Assembly: GCA_032158125.1 (NCBI GenBank)
Contig: JASKOT010000006.1
Span: 434,001 to 498,000, forward strand
Reading direction: 5' to 3'
Source of the DNA: Papiliotrema nemorosa
Taxonomy: Eukaryota > Basidiomycota > Tremellomycetes > Tremellales > Rhynchogastremaceae
DNA: 64,000 nt
Positions within the stretch are counted from its first letter, which is position 1, and each line of letters begins with the position of its first letter. The translations under genes were made by a program, and so were the position numbers. The notes under the pieces were generated by a model that worked only from the letters and a program-made list of their open reading frames with translations, ran no database searches and had not been told where the DNA came from. Shown piece after piece: positions 47,440-59,663 of the stretch.

Positions 47440-50400
47440 TCACCGATCCTCTACTTTGACTCTCACACTGCCCCCTCCTGTGGTCCCCGCATGTGCTCCA
47501 TCGAGGAACATCTTGCTCAATCTGACGCCTCCACCTCTTCCCAGTGTCTCCCTCTCCCTACGTCTCACTCCACCATGAATACTCTTGATAGCCTCGTCCA
47601 GTTCTCCTCTAGACAATGTCCCTCTCATGGTTCTCTTTCCTCTTGCAATGGTACCGCCTACCACGTCAAGATGTGCCTCATCGGGGACGCGCGGCGGTTG
47701 GGGCCCAAGTTTCGGCTTGGATGTTGATGGTTTCTTGATTGTCACGGCAGACAGCATTGCTTCGTGCTTGTCCAATCGGCTAGACATGGCATTAACAGTA
47801 TGTTCCGACATCACAACCCGTTTGTCTGGCTTTCCCGTTATATCCGTTGAATTCGTCACAGCATGCCGAGTCATCTCTGCTGCGGCTTTCTGCAAGCCAT
47901 GGGCAAAAGTGAGGATCGTGTTGAAAAGCGATTCCACGCTTCCATCCTTTTCTCCGAGATAGGTCAAGAGCCCAGTGAGTTCCTTTTGCAGATCGGCATG
48001 CAGTCGATTTAGCTTTTCCATTCGTGGTTCTACCACGGCGATAAACGGGATCAGTGCCTCCTGAAGTGCGTCGTCTGGCTCGGATGGCTTAACAAGAGAG
48101 GCAGTCTTGGTACTTCCCAAGGACTTGCGCAAGGCATCGATAGACAATGCCAATTCTGCCATGACGACTGTCATTAGCGAGAAGACATTGATTTCCAGAC
48201 TTACTCCTGGCAGCAGCCTCCAATGAAGGAATGTCTTCCAAGAACAAAATCAGTCGAGGATCGGCACGGATCAGGACTCTTGCAAGATAGTGAAGAAGAG
48301 TCGGGCAGCCTGATCCTTTCGCAGTCCGTGTCTCCTTAAGCTGCCAGTCAGGCGTCTGACCACACGTCGACTTACCTTTGTCAGAGCCTCGAGCTGAAAA
48401 CCAGCGGCATTGCCGCGGAACGTCCCTCCGTTGAGAGCGTTGCCCAAGGTCAACACTACTGCAAGCACCTCTCGAAGTCTTTCGCTGCCCTTCAGTTCTA
48501 GGGCCGCGGAACGAACGATCCCAAGATCAGGCATAATCTCCCCAAGGAGCATGTCGAATCGTCTTCTAAATACCATTGCATCTAGCCTGTTCTTGAGATC
48601 TGGTACGCCGCTGATCTGGTACATTAGGCAGGTCACATTTGGAAACTCACCTCTCGAAAGTACTGATCCGGCTTGGCGAGCTTTTCCGGATCGCCCTCGA
48701 ACGCCTTTAGCCTTTCGGTTTCTTCGATTGATGGCAGTTGTCGGCTTATAGTAGAGAGGTCGTCGACCGTGAGAGCGTCATCGTCGATCTCGAGTATCGC
48801 CCGCTTGATCTTCCTCGCAGGCATGCGTAGCCGCACCAGCATGATTCCTACATTGTTCGATCGTGCTACAATCAGCGAAAAGAGAAAGGACTCTTGAACG
48901 ACCCACTGATATCGAGGACGGAGATCACTCCAGTGGATTTGCTTTTCGCCTTTGGGTCGGATCTAAGCGCAGGCGCAGGATCAATCGCGAAGACGTCGAC
49001 GAGATCGTCGAGAACCATATCCGACGCAGGCTCAAGTTGGCCCCAGATCGTACCTTGGACGGAATATTGAGGTACTTTTGACCAAAAGAAAGGCTGTGGG
49101 TGAGGTCGTGAAGACGCGCAGCCTCTTTGACTCACTTTTAGCCTGATCTTAGGTGCGACGGGAATAGGGGCCACAGACCTGAAGAGACCGGGTGGCAGAG
49201 GCAGCGGCGGAGCAGCCGGCTGACCTAGCAAACGTAGTGGATGGGGCGGAGGTGGAGGCGGCGGAGGTGGAGGCGGCATTGTGTTGTCATTCGCCACCGC
49301 ACCGCCAGAGAGCGGCGGAGGCGTTGGATGGAAAGAAGGCGGGGGAGGGGGAGGTGAGGGAGGTGGGGGAAATGAGGAACCAGAGAACAACACCGGGACC
49401 TTGGAGTAAGGTCGTGAACCAGGCGGCAGAGGTGGTAAAGGTGGAGGAGGTGGCGGCGGAGGTGGAGACGGTCCTTTTATAGGAGGGGAAGGGGGAGGGG
49501 CTGGCGGAGACAGAGGAGCATATGATGGAGTAGGTGCTGCAGGTGGTAAGGGTGGCGGTGGAGGAGGGGGAGGCGGGGAGATACCCTGACTTGTTGACGA
49601 TGTCGAGGCAGCCTGTAGTTTGTGGGTCGTTGACTCCGTCAGTAATCCTATCACACCCAGCGTGCTGGAGGGAGTAGAAGTCGCGTCTTTCCGAGAGGAA
49701 GAGCTGGATGTGGTTCCGTGACGGTGTGATTCACTGTCATGTGTGCGTGAAGATTCGGTCAATACCGCTGACACTGTAGACAAGCTGGCGGCGAATCCGT
49801 CTGCCTCCTCGATATCTGGTCCCGAGCCTGGCACCCCGCTAAGTAGCATAGGATCGTCATATGCCACAGGAGACGACCCGGGCGAGAGGCGTGAGCGACT
49901 ATTCTTGGGCATTAGGTCGAGAAATGTTGCCGTGGGAAGGATTTCACCAAGGTCAGCTACGAACCGACTGACAGCATTGTCCCAATCTTCATCCCTAAAT
50001 TGTCAGCTCACCTGCATCACCAGACCTACAAGTCGACTATGTCTAGAACATGCTGTCCGAATGATTCCAGTAGTGACACGAGTTTGATCTTTAGCTCACT
50101 GCAATCAGCTATTCAGTGCGGCGTTGAGGCTCACTCATCGACATCTCTACTCAAACTGATCTCCAGGCGCTGCATGATTCCCAGGATGATCTCCTTGATG
50201 CCTCCGGAATTCTCTGCAGCCCTGATCAGCGCCCCAGCTGCCGCATGCAGTCCCCCTTCCGCTTCCGACAGGTTGAGCCAACGTAGTTCTGCCCAGTCTT
50301 CCTTGCTTTCCTCTTGATACAGGTCGATCTGAGAAACGAATGATTCCGGTGGATCTTGGTGTCGCAAAGCCTGACTGTGAATCATTGAGCACGAAGACAG

Positions 50401-52920
50401 GCACAAACTTACGTCCAAGGCAGAGACGAGCCCACGACGATGCATTTCTCCGCGCAGCTCGCAACGCAGCTCGAGATTATCCGGGGTGTTTGCGAGCGCG
50501 TTGAGAAGGCCGATGACTGCTGATCGCCATTCCCACAGGCTTTCCGGCATAGATGTTGTATCGTGACCGCTTAGACCAAAACCCCGAGTGATAGCGAGAC
50601 TCTCGATTAGCCACTGAAACCGGAATTGCTCATCATCACGTTTCTCTGACAATGCAGACAAGACCAAGCCGTGACCTTCGTAGGGTGACAGCACACAAAG
50701 CCCCGATAGTAAATCTGCAGATTGACACCGCAGCCGAAGAGTAGGTATACGGAACGCCCAAGCTATGTGACAAAGCAGGCTTGGCCGATCGAGGACACCT
50801 GTGAATCCGATCTGTTGTCAGGGCCTGGGCAATGTAATATACTTTACGTACATCGGTATTCATCAGTACTCTCAGAGATTTTACAATCTCAACTACATTC
50901 TGCTCTCCTATACCGCCGGCCTCTGGGACCGTCAAGGTCAGACGATACAGGCAGTCTGACAAGCCGTCTAGACCGGCCAATCGAACGAAATCGTGCAGAA
51001 ATGCTAGTTTGGCGGTGGACAGGGTCACTCGTAATGATACAAGGAGCTTGTTCATCATGGTAGGCGTCTTCTTCCTGTATGATCAGCCCAAGCCGTTGCA
51101 GTGTACTCACACGTCCTTCAATCCCTGCACATAGTGTGCTGGTGAACCTTCTTCAGGCTTGTTTGCTGTGCCGGTCCACCAGCCCCACAACCCACCAGTA
51201 GTCTGCTTTTCGATGATGTGGATGTCTTTGTCAGACTGTTCTGAGAGGCTGGCGGCCTCCGCTCGAGGTGTGAGCTGTCCATCCTCCTCCTCATCGGCCG
51301 ATGGTCTCAGTAGCTCTCCCTCCGACGGTACAGACACACCGGTCCAGCTTCCCAGACTCGCTAGGCTGAGACGATTACTCCATCCTGTCTTCGCCGTATT
51401 AGGTGACCGAGTAGAATCTGTGCTCGTCCCTGTCAGCTGGGGGAGTAGACGTGTCAAGCCCAGTGAAGTCCCAGCCGAGAGTGAGATGAATGATGCGAGC
51501 TTCGGTGACGACGTTTCTGGGGAAGCGGTGCTTGGTGAGCCTGAAGAAGGAGAATTGGATGTTTCTTGGCCGCTAAGTTTGGGAGGAGTGGTTCGATTCT
51601 GACTCTGCGTTAGGAGATACGCCTTTCGGTCCGTTGCAAGATCCGACATTGCGTCCCTTTTCGGTCCATGCAGATTGAGATCGTCGAGAAAAGCTTCCCA
51701 TTGCGCTTCATTAAAGCCCATGTGTGTTGGACTTTGTAGGTCGCGAGATGCAGACATCTTGGGTGAAGTATAGATGGGAGACTTGATTGGAGCGGAGATG
51801 GATCCCGGTCGACCATAAGTTTGTCGTATATTTGAGGCTAGGATGGGTCTCGAACCGCCTGAAAGGGCACCTGCCAAATCGTTCATGTTCAGCGGAGTAC
51901 GTGTAGCTCCCTGACCGCTGACTATCGACAGCTGAGGTGAAGGTGGAGGTGCAGGGCGTTGATTGGAATCGAGCCAGCCATGAAACAACCCAGACAACCG
52001 ATGAGAAGAGCTTGTGCCGCCTTGGAATGACGGCGGTGGTGATAGAGATCCCGCTGCTTCCGGTGAGGAGATTGCTTGGCCCGAAGTCGACGCCTTGAGG
52101 GTGTCTCTCTCTTCTTCCTCCAGATCCGGCGTGGGACTTTTTGTGCTCGGGTCCATCTTTTGCAGCAACCAATCTTCGTCCATGGCCACTAGCAAGTGCA
52201 CCATCATTTTCCCGTTGAGACGAGACATGACATTGTCTGCCGCGACCAATTCTCCCTTCCCCGGCATAACCGTGATCTTCCAGCTGATTTCATCCGCAGA
52301 CCCAGCCTCACACTCAGATCCTGCCACACTGAAGATCGAGCTGACATGCGAGCGTGACCTTGCTCGAGAATTTCCTCCTCTGAGCTTGTTGCGCACGAGA
52401 TCAGACGTGGAGGTCGGGAGGCCTAGATCTGATTTGAGCGTTTCGAGCAGGTCGTAGGTGGTGGTTCCAGGTGAGAGGGGAAGGTTGATGACAATCGGTC
52501 TACTGGCGATCGTGGTAGGTAGGGTGACGTTCAAGCGGACAAGGGGCGTACGAGGCGGTATGAGGGTGAACGAAAGACAAGGGGGCAGAGGGTCTGACGG
52601 ATCGCAAAGCGCTGACTGCTCAGCTCGGACTTGGTTGGCGACTCACGGTCCTTGAACGCTTCAACTTCAGCTTCAGTCCACCATGTGCCTTCTTCTATCT
52701 GTCGATCCTCTCTCAGAGTCCAGTGATCTCCAGATACATCTCCCGTCCAATCGTTCGCGGTATGATCAGGTAGAGTCAGTACACCCGTCCGATCATTCTC
52801 GATCTGTGCCAGAACATCAACTACTGTATCATCCGGGCCGACCGCCAACGAGATGGGCTCCGATCTCGGAACGAGCGGCGAAGATACTTCTATGGTGCGT
52901 CTTCCGTCAGAGTCTGGCAT
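47440..52920 (-). CDS. Formin (GBD/FH3-FH1-FH2)
   Basis: Formins nucleate and elongate actin cables under Rho GTPase control. The first 350 residues carry two beta-rich stretches (SEPISLAVGPDDTVVDVLAQ; ASRPIVINLPLSPGTTTYDL then LETLKSDLGL) that resemble Ras-association/ubiquitin folds. The GTPase-binding region follows (WEAFLDDLNLHGPKRDAMSD, ATDRKAYLL). The FH3 part has HYVQGLKD and LAFLHDFVRLAGLDGL. FH1 at about 49150-49610 holds many Pro runs up to 11 long. FH2 has PFFWSKVPQYSVQGTIWGQL, LGEIMPDLGIVRSAALELKG, VLTLGNALNGGTFRGNAAGF and GSGCPTLLHYLARVL. The C-terminus is basic (ARGKRTMRGTLSRGELDEAI, DAD-like). Many introns; one near 52627-52649 may be only 23 nt. Confidence 0.9.
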
Positions 52921-53421
52921 GTCCGGCGAGGTTGACGGGCCCTCGCTGTTTTGACGCGCCTCGGGCGATCAAGGTAAAGCTGTCGCAACGAGTCTCAAGC
53001 CGAATCTGTGAGCGTCCTATTGCCCGTCGTTCCTGCGACGTGATTTGAGGCTCTTGGCAGATGGAATGGTCGCGAATCAGAGCAAGATGAGAAAAAGGAT
53101 GTGTGGGGTGAGGAGATGTTGATGGGTGGGCGGTAGTGTGTTTCAGCTCGGACCTGGCTCAGCTGTGCAGGTCTTTTCGAGTGTGGCATCCTGTTTCCGT
53201 CGAGAACCTGTTGGCACCGCATTGCTAGCTCCCGCAGAAGGTCAAGCAGACTTGAATGGCCCAATAGAAGACAGACACGGTGTGCAAGCACGAGTCATAT
53301 ACACATCACCAAGTCATTTAGGCCCCAATCTCCAGTCTCCGTCTTCGGAGGTCGCCGAGTCCTATTTCTGGCACTGGGTCTACCTCAATCTCCATTGCCT
53401 GCCCGGTGATACTGCACGACG

Positions 53422-53801
53422 ATGAGCCAATCCAATAAATCAAGGCAAGAAGCTGGCACCGCTCAATGGGCCACTGATGTCGAGCCGTTGATGGCTCAGG
53501 ATCGTGAGTCTCGTCTCACCAGCCAAACTTCTGACACGAAAATGTGAGTGTACCCAAGATCCAAACCTCATGTCGTAGTCAGTTGCCGGTCGAGAGCACC
53601 AAGACACCATGGGAAGACTTCAAGCAAATGGCCGTCACATTCCTGCCAGCGATAGGGATACTACTCGTGTTCTTCTTGTCGAGTCAACCCACCCGCAAGA
53701 CAAGGGCGGCCGATACCGACAAGCTGGTCGCAGCGATTGGCAATCTTACACTCGAGATCCGGAGCCTGAAAGATGCTCTGCTTGATAGACAAGCAGACTA
53801 A
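53422..53801 (+). CDS. Small protein with one membrane segment and C-terminal coil
   Basis: Two exons (53422-53542 and about 53578-53801) give some 115 aa. It starts MSQSNKSRQEAGTAQW, has one clear hydrophobic stretch MAVTFLPAIGILLVFFLSS, then a short basic stop-transfer QPTRKTR and a C-terminal helix LVAAIGNLTLEIRSLKDALL. I do not recognise the family. The intron of 35 nt is inferred from frame. The layout suggests a single-pass organelle membrane protein with a coiled-coil end. Confidence 0.55.
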
Positions 53802-54058
53802 TTCAATGGGGATGGATGCTATCAGGATCCGGATCCTACTTGCATTCTGAGGAGCCTGAGCGGCAGCTCGATGCCTGGCTGTATCTGATCCACACTCATG
53901 CATACAGGGTCATCGTGAAGGGATTGAAGAGCCCGCGGGTCCTGCCTCCACTCCACATCATGTCATACATCACTTTGAGTTGCAACAATCTGACATGAAA
54001 CCGTCTGGACCCTCTGAATAGGTCAGTTTCATTCTAGCCCAAAGAATAACAACGTGAC

Positions 54059-55246
54059 TCACTCACGACCGTAGTCACCGACCTCGTTGGCCAAGTAGTT
54101 ACAAGTGCCCATTGCGTCGAAAGCGGATCCTGGATCTTGTGCAGCTTCTGAGGTGCTTGAGAAGATAGGTCCATCTCCGCTCGAGTATTTCAAGTAGCAC
54201 CTCTTCAAGGAAGCCCAGTAGAAGACACTGGCGCAGTCTTTGAATCAGCAAGACCGATCACCGAGACATCGACCCTTCGTACCGCCATTGTCATTATTCT
54301 CGTCTGTGCACATATTTAAGCAATCTTCCTCGGTATCGGCGGTCCGGGGGTTGCCGTCAAGCTGGCAGTTAGCTCATAGGCAGGCAGGGTTGCCGATCGC
54401 AGAGCCACGACGCACATCATCTCCGAGATAGTCCCTGTACCGTCAGCCTCACAGCCTGGTTGTCAGAGACCAACATACCACTGAGAAAGTCGCGCCCAGC
54501 CTGGTATTGTGGTCACTGAGCATGTAGGGTACTTGTTATAGCTATCGCAACAATCGTTCATTTTGTCCGCAGTGACTTTCGGCGTTAGTTGACCATACGT
54601 TCAGGGGCACTTACAATACTGTGCGACGGAAGCACATGAACCGAGAAAAGCCGTCTCTGCTCCCGCATCGGCAGCATCCTGATCATATACCAGCCCAGCA
54701 TTATCCGTCGCAACGACCTTCATGTCACATGGACAGTCATTGTTACCGTTGAAATAGTACCCGACACATCCTATAGTCAACGACCTCGTTGAGGGCCCTC
54801 GACTCACCAGTCGTCGCAGCGCAACGCTCCGAGCACAAGGATTCGACAAACGGGCCGAATGGACCGCCCGCCATCTAGCAGAAGTCAGTGTCGCGCACGG
54901 AAGCAGTCATATGGAATAACACACATCATTGCCTGCGTATGTACTGAAGGATCAGCCGGAAATGATGGATACCCTTTGTGACTCACTAGCCTGGAAACAC
55001 GGCATACCCCTCGATCGTCGCTGTCGAACATTGTGGATAGACTTTGTCCGAAGCTCGTGGTCGAAGCTCTCCTCGTCGTACCCTTTCCTTGTGTTGTCGC
55101 TGGACGAGCAACTTGTCTCGGGTCAACTGCCTTGATTGATACACAGCGGGTTGAGGATGCGGCGCTCTTCTGTCTGCAATGCTTCCAGCCGAGACCAAGG
55201 AGGCGAGGCTGAGGACGAGTCCCAGGGAGATCAAACGCGATACCAT
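54059..55246 (-). CDS. Secreted cysteine-rich protein
   Basis: The start at 55246 gives MVSRLISLGLVLSLASLVSA, a clear signal peptide. A basic, Arg-rich pro-like stretch (RDKLLVQRQHKERVRRGELR) follows, then Cys-rich segments: CSTATIEGYAVFPG, GPFVESLCSERCAATTGCVG, YYFNGNNDCPCDMKVVATD, GSCASVAQYC, NDCCDSYNKYPTCS and CASVFYWASLKRCYLKYSSG. The end is DAMGTCNYLANEVGDYGRE. The paired Cys pattern CVGYYFNGNNDCPC recalls PAN/apple-like or WSC-like extracellular modules, but I cannot assign it. Several exon borders are approximate. Confidence 0.6.
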
Positions 55247-56038
55247 TGTTGTTTGTAGTAAGTGGAAGGTATGGATATCATCGTGAATACTGTGAGCTCT
55301 CGTTTTATATGGCTCCTCGGAAGGTCTGTTCGTGTGTGTCAACAACGGGGCATGTGCAGTATCAACAAACACGAGTGACAAGCCCATGAGCGTTGGAGGC
55401 GCATAACGAAGTCGGAGGTGGCCCAGCCTTCCTGTACCTGCTCAACTCTGTACATCACGCCAAACGATATCCGATGGTATAGTTAATCCGACGGTCAGTA
55501 ACACACCGCCAGAGGGGTTTCAAGATTCGAGGCGCGTGATTTTACGGCAGTCGCTGTTTGACGACGCCGAGCCTAAAAACGCGCCGTCCACACGAGTGTT
55601 GTCAATTCTTTTTCTTTAGCAACGTGCGGCCCCAGGCTGCGTGATACCACGCGATCACTCAAAGGCTGGATCTCAAATATTCCGCTTACGAACTTCGACT
55701 CCAGATTACGAGTGGATCTGCCTTGAGTAACTATGGAACCTTGGCACCGGAAGCGCCGACACGTGATCTCGGAGCGCGCACACCCTGAGTCTTTCTTTAT
55801 CCCACATCCCTCTTCGCAGCCGCGAGCTAGGACAGTATACACCTGGACTGCAGCAGGACGCAGTTGAACTGATACACACTTATCAGCCGCTCGTTCTTGA
55901 CCTCAGCATCGTCTACCCGCTTGCGATCCGACGCGGAAAACTAGATGAATGACATCAAACGCGGGGCTTCTTCCAAACTGCAGGAAGGAAATGCACGCAT
56001 ACACGCTCAATGCAATCTCACCCTACTCTTGCAAGTAG
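55247..56038. other. Intergenic region between secreted protein and aldolase
   Basis: These 792 bp lie between the start of the secreted-protein gene and the stop of the aldolase gene, both on the minus strand. It should hold the promoter of the former. No coding exon, repeat or RNA gene is recognised. Confidence 0.4.
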
Positions 56039-57063
56039 CTATGGCAGGGAGTTATCGACTTGCTGAGCCGCTTGTGCTCCAGACTGAACCGCTGGCAAGA
56101 GGAACGTATTGTCCGCCCCAGCCATGACGAATCGCGCGTTGCTGTTCTTCTTTGCAAATTTCTCAACAAGATCAAGGCGACCACTGAAGATATCAGCATC
56201 CATTGACGTCGCTCCATCGACGTTGAGACCTACTGTAGACCACCAAACCCGACCGAAAGCAATCTTCCGTCCACCGAGACCTCTCGCGCTGCCGCGGCGA
56301 CTCTGTCAAATGCCGCTTCGATCCGGGGACTATCATACTCCCCTGGTATGCCCATACTTGTTCGTCAGCGGGGATGCATCATCATCTCGCAAAGCTTACT
56401 CTGAGGTGAGATCTCCACAGCCTATCAATAGGACGTCCACGCCCGGCACGGCGGCTATCGACCTGTAGCGTCAGGTGTCATGCCATTTCAAAACTATCTC
56501 ACTCGACGTCTTCCATTGCCCGAACAGTCTCTATCATGCATATTACCGTTGTGAGCTCGTTGCATACCACATTGGCGTATTTTGCAGGCACAGGCGCATA
56601 CCGCAGCATTGGCATTGTCCCAGTCGCCGAGCGTTCCCCGATCGGGGCGAATTTGGCATATCGCACGACATTCTCCGCTTCGGCAGCGCTGTTGACATGA
56701 GGGACAATGATGGCTTGTGCACCGCCATCCAGCGCTCTGGATATCCAGTCCGAAGTGTTGCCGGGTACTCGAACGATAGGCGTGATCCTGTCTCCTTTAG
56801 CTCCGTCGCACACTCTGTGGTCAGACTCACTCATTTGCCAAAGCGGCGCAACTCAGCTGGTTGGTGACCTCTAGACCAAAAGAAGAATGTTCGAGATCGA
56901 TGAGTATACAATCGTAGCCTGCCGCAGCTGCGTACCCCACGATCTCGATACTGCTCACGAGCTTGATGGACAGCGCATGTGCCAGTCTACCGGCGACCAG
57001 CTTTTCTTTGAGGGGATTTCGTCGGGCGACTTGTCGTGCGGCTGTCAAATCGTGTGCGGTCAT
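56039..57063 (-). CDS. HpcH/HpaI-family aldolase
   Basis: HpcH/HpaI aldolases are class II, metal-dependent enzymes that cleave 2-keto-3-deoxy acids to pyruvate plus an aldehyde; fungal members include the L-rhamnose-pathway aldolase LRA4. The start gives MTAHDLTAARQVARRNPLKE. Core motifs: AAGYDCILIDLEHSSFGLE (catalytic His region), ITPIVRVPGN, AIIVPHVNSAAEAENVVRYA, FAPIGERS, VICMIETVRAMEDVE (metal Glu), GVDVLLIGCGDLTSE (metal Asp) and the end DNTFLLPAVQSGAQAAQQVD. At least four introns. It is the left member of the putative cluster; its promoter carries TTCGGGGAAC at 57217. Confidence 0.85.
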
Positions 57064-57216
57064 GATGGGTGGTCTGCTTCTGTAGAATGTTCACCGTGTA
57101 GGACCACGTATCAGGACAAAAGATATCGCTGGCGACCTTTATGTTTTGGTTCAAGGGTCTCGGCGAGCAGCTCCGCGTGAGGGACCGAGCTCGAGACGGG
57201 CTGCTCTCGGGGTACA

Positions 57217-57226
57217 TTCGGGGAAC
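57217..57226 (+). promoter_or_regulatory. Cluster motif TTCGGGGAAC upstream of aldolase
   Basis: Exact TTCGGGGAAC, followed by C, 154 bp upstream of the aldolase start (minus strand gene). A weaker copy TCGGGGTAC sits about 11 bp before it (57207-57215). The 10-mer recurs at 59858 and 63892. Confidence 0.5.
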
Positions 57227-57439
57227 CTATGGGATAACAAGCCGACACCTCTAGCACTTCGGAAGGTGCACAGGACCTTGAACAGGCTAGTCGACGGCTA
57301 CACACGGCATACTCGAACAATTGAGGCATACTATAGGAAATGGTAAAAAGCTACAAAATGATTGTGAGCAGCAGGTTGCTGTCACTGACAATGCCCGCCT
57401 ACATACTGTATCTGCGACATCGCTATCGACGAATCAAGC

Positions 57440-59663
57440 TCAAACATTCTCAAACCACATTGGATCTAGGCCAAAAGTATCGAAACCTAACGAATCCACT
57501 CCATTTAAAGCGTCTTCCTCCAAATTTGGGCCCGTCCACAGTAGATCTTTAACCGTCATTGGCACCGTCGTATCTTTCGGAGAAGCCGCTCGCAAGATGC
57601 CAGACATTGCTGCTGTTCTCTGCCTGACCCGGTCAGAAGGCATTTGCTGTGCCCATTGTTGTAAGATTGTATCTGCCATTTCCAACAGCCACCGGTGATG
57701 CGCATCTTTCGACTCTTCCAGGGCCTTCAGCATGATGACCACGCAGCAGACTGTGATGAGCCGGATTGTCTAAAATCAAATCAGGCACCCACAAGCAGGG
57801 TAAATGGTCATTGACCATATATCCAAGTAGAATGCTCCATCCGGAGAGCTCATCCAGTATATCGCCTGCTCCGCTCTCTGACAAAGCAACAACCATCTCT
57901 CTCGTGAAGGTTTGAAGGTGATATGAGAGGGCAGCGGGCTTGCAGGCCATAAGAGAGTGCGCTGGAATGTGAACTGGGCATTAGCAAGCAGAAGCAGAAG
58001 GTTACTCACCTCCAAGCCCACGATGAAGAGGTTCATCAGGGATGGAGCCTGCCGTAGAACGAGGTTGATGGAATATGGCCAGGAATGTGGAAGCTGTGCA
58101 ATCCATGTATCGATATCTCCTTGTAGTATGAGGAGAGACAAATCATCGGTTGATTGCATCCCGGCGGGTCCTCCGACAAGTCGATCTGCACGTCAGCTGA
58201 GATAATCGACGGAGCGTTGCGCAGCCATACGAGCTCGACCCAGGAGTAGACTCAGCGAAGTGAGTTCGCTCAGAAAGCGAAAGCAAGGGAAAATCGGCTC
58301 GTTTTTGCTCCGATTCTCTCCATCTCGGATGCCGTCCGCGAAATGCCTGGGAAGAGGTGCATCGCAGTCCGCTACATCGATACTGATTCCTCGGCCTGTC
58401 CGCACCGCTTGCCTGCTGATCAGCTTTCCCCTCGATCTCCAAACTTCATGGTATCTACCATCTGTCCATGATAATGGCTGCACCCCATACCCTTAGACGG
58501 CGATTGAGCTGATAATATTGTATTTGACTGCCGGATACATGCCGATGTAATGCCTGGAGTCAACATTGCAGGTAGAAAAAGACATACAATTGCAAAACCC
58601 ATGCGGATCGCAGTGCCCACATTCTGCCAAGCATTCTCCCTAGCTTGAACAGCATCGGCAGCATGTAGCTCATCACACATGCTCAGGAGTAAAAGCACCT
58701 GCACACTGCCGAGGCAACGCACAGAGGCGACTTTGGCCATCTCCGGGCCTAGTAGGAGACTATGCAGCGATGTGAGGATACTCTGACGTATGGTTTCTGG
58801 AACATCTCGAGCTCGAGATGCTATGGCACAGTGTATCATGCGTACAATGTGCGGCAGGGGAGTAGACGGCGTCGAGTTTGGATCGACTGCGGCGTACTTG
58901 TCGACATGACTCTCGTTGGCCTTGTCGGCCAACAGACTCTCGGAGACTGAGATGACCGGGAAGAGGGGTATGATGCGGTCCCTACATGTTTCATACACTG
59001 CACTCAGCGATCGCGCCGTGCCAAAATGGCACTCACATGATCGCAAGACAGTTTCCGAACCCAGTTCCTGCTGAAGTCTCGCTTGCACCATGTTGACCGA
59101 GATCAACGTTGCCTTTTCGCTCTTGATAGGGTCGACAGAGTTCTGTCCTATCAAAAGCCCATTCTGCTCCACTCCACCTATACTGCCTCTATACATGTCG
59201 TACTTGTCGTCGACCTGCCTAAAGTTATCGATAACATCTGGCGTCTGGGGCGCATGTCGCCAGGCCAACAACGCCAAGCTGGAACTACCAAAATAAACCG
59301 CATCGAGATGTGTTGCCTGTGACAGAGCCGCATTGCGAAACAACAATCTTCGCCGAGGTCTCACGTCCTGATGATTATCAGCTGTGATTTGCCAAAGATG
59401 GCTCCTGTCAATACCTTGGGTGGGGCAGACTCCTTATCACAATCACGCCCATGGTCTCTGCACTTTTTGCATCTCTCATCATCGGGCAGTGGAACACATC
59501 TTGCATTTGAGCTAAGCTCGTCTCGAAAATGTCAGGCTCACTTGATGCGATGGGATCTGCAGTAGTGACAGGCCCGATGGGCGCGGGGTTTGCCCTGTTG
59601 TGTCGAAGTCGATGGAGAAGAAGATCGGTCTGAAAGGGGTCGAGTCGGGGACAACCGGGACAT
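57440..59663 (-). CDS. Zn2Cys6 fungal-type transcription factor
   Basis: This is a nuclear regulator with an N-terminal zinc cluster and a fungal-specific middle domain. From the ATG at 59663 it reads MSRLSPTRPLSDRSSS, then RAHRACHYCRSHRIK and, after an intron, CVPLPDDERCKKCRDHGRDC. Together these give C-x2-C-x6-C-x9-C-x2-C-x6-C. The middle contains VPETIRQSILTSLHSLLLGP, GSVQVLLLLSMCDEL, AWQNVGTAIRMGFAI (the 'fungal_trans' R-x-A-x-x-L-like region) and WIAQLPHSWPYSINLVL. The end is LGFDTFGLDPMWFENV. Lying between the aldolase and the transporter, it is the obvious candidate regulator of the cluster. Exon borders in the middle are approximate. Confidence 0.82.

Noticed and set aside
53126..53425. 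99-codon plus-strand frame between formin and the small membrane protein
   Set aside because: Low complexity, no homologue known, lies in the formin promoter.
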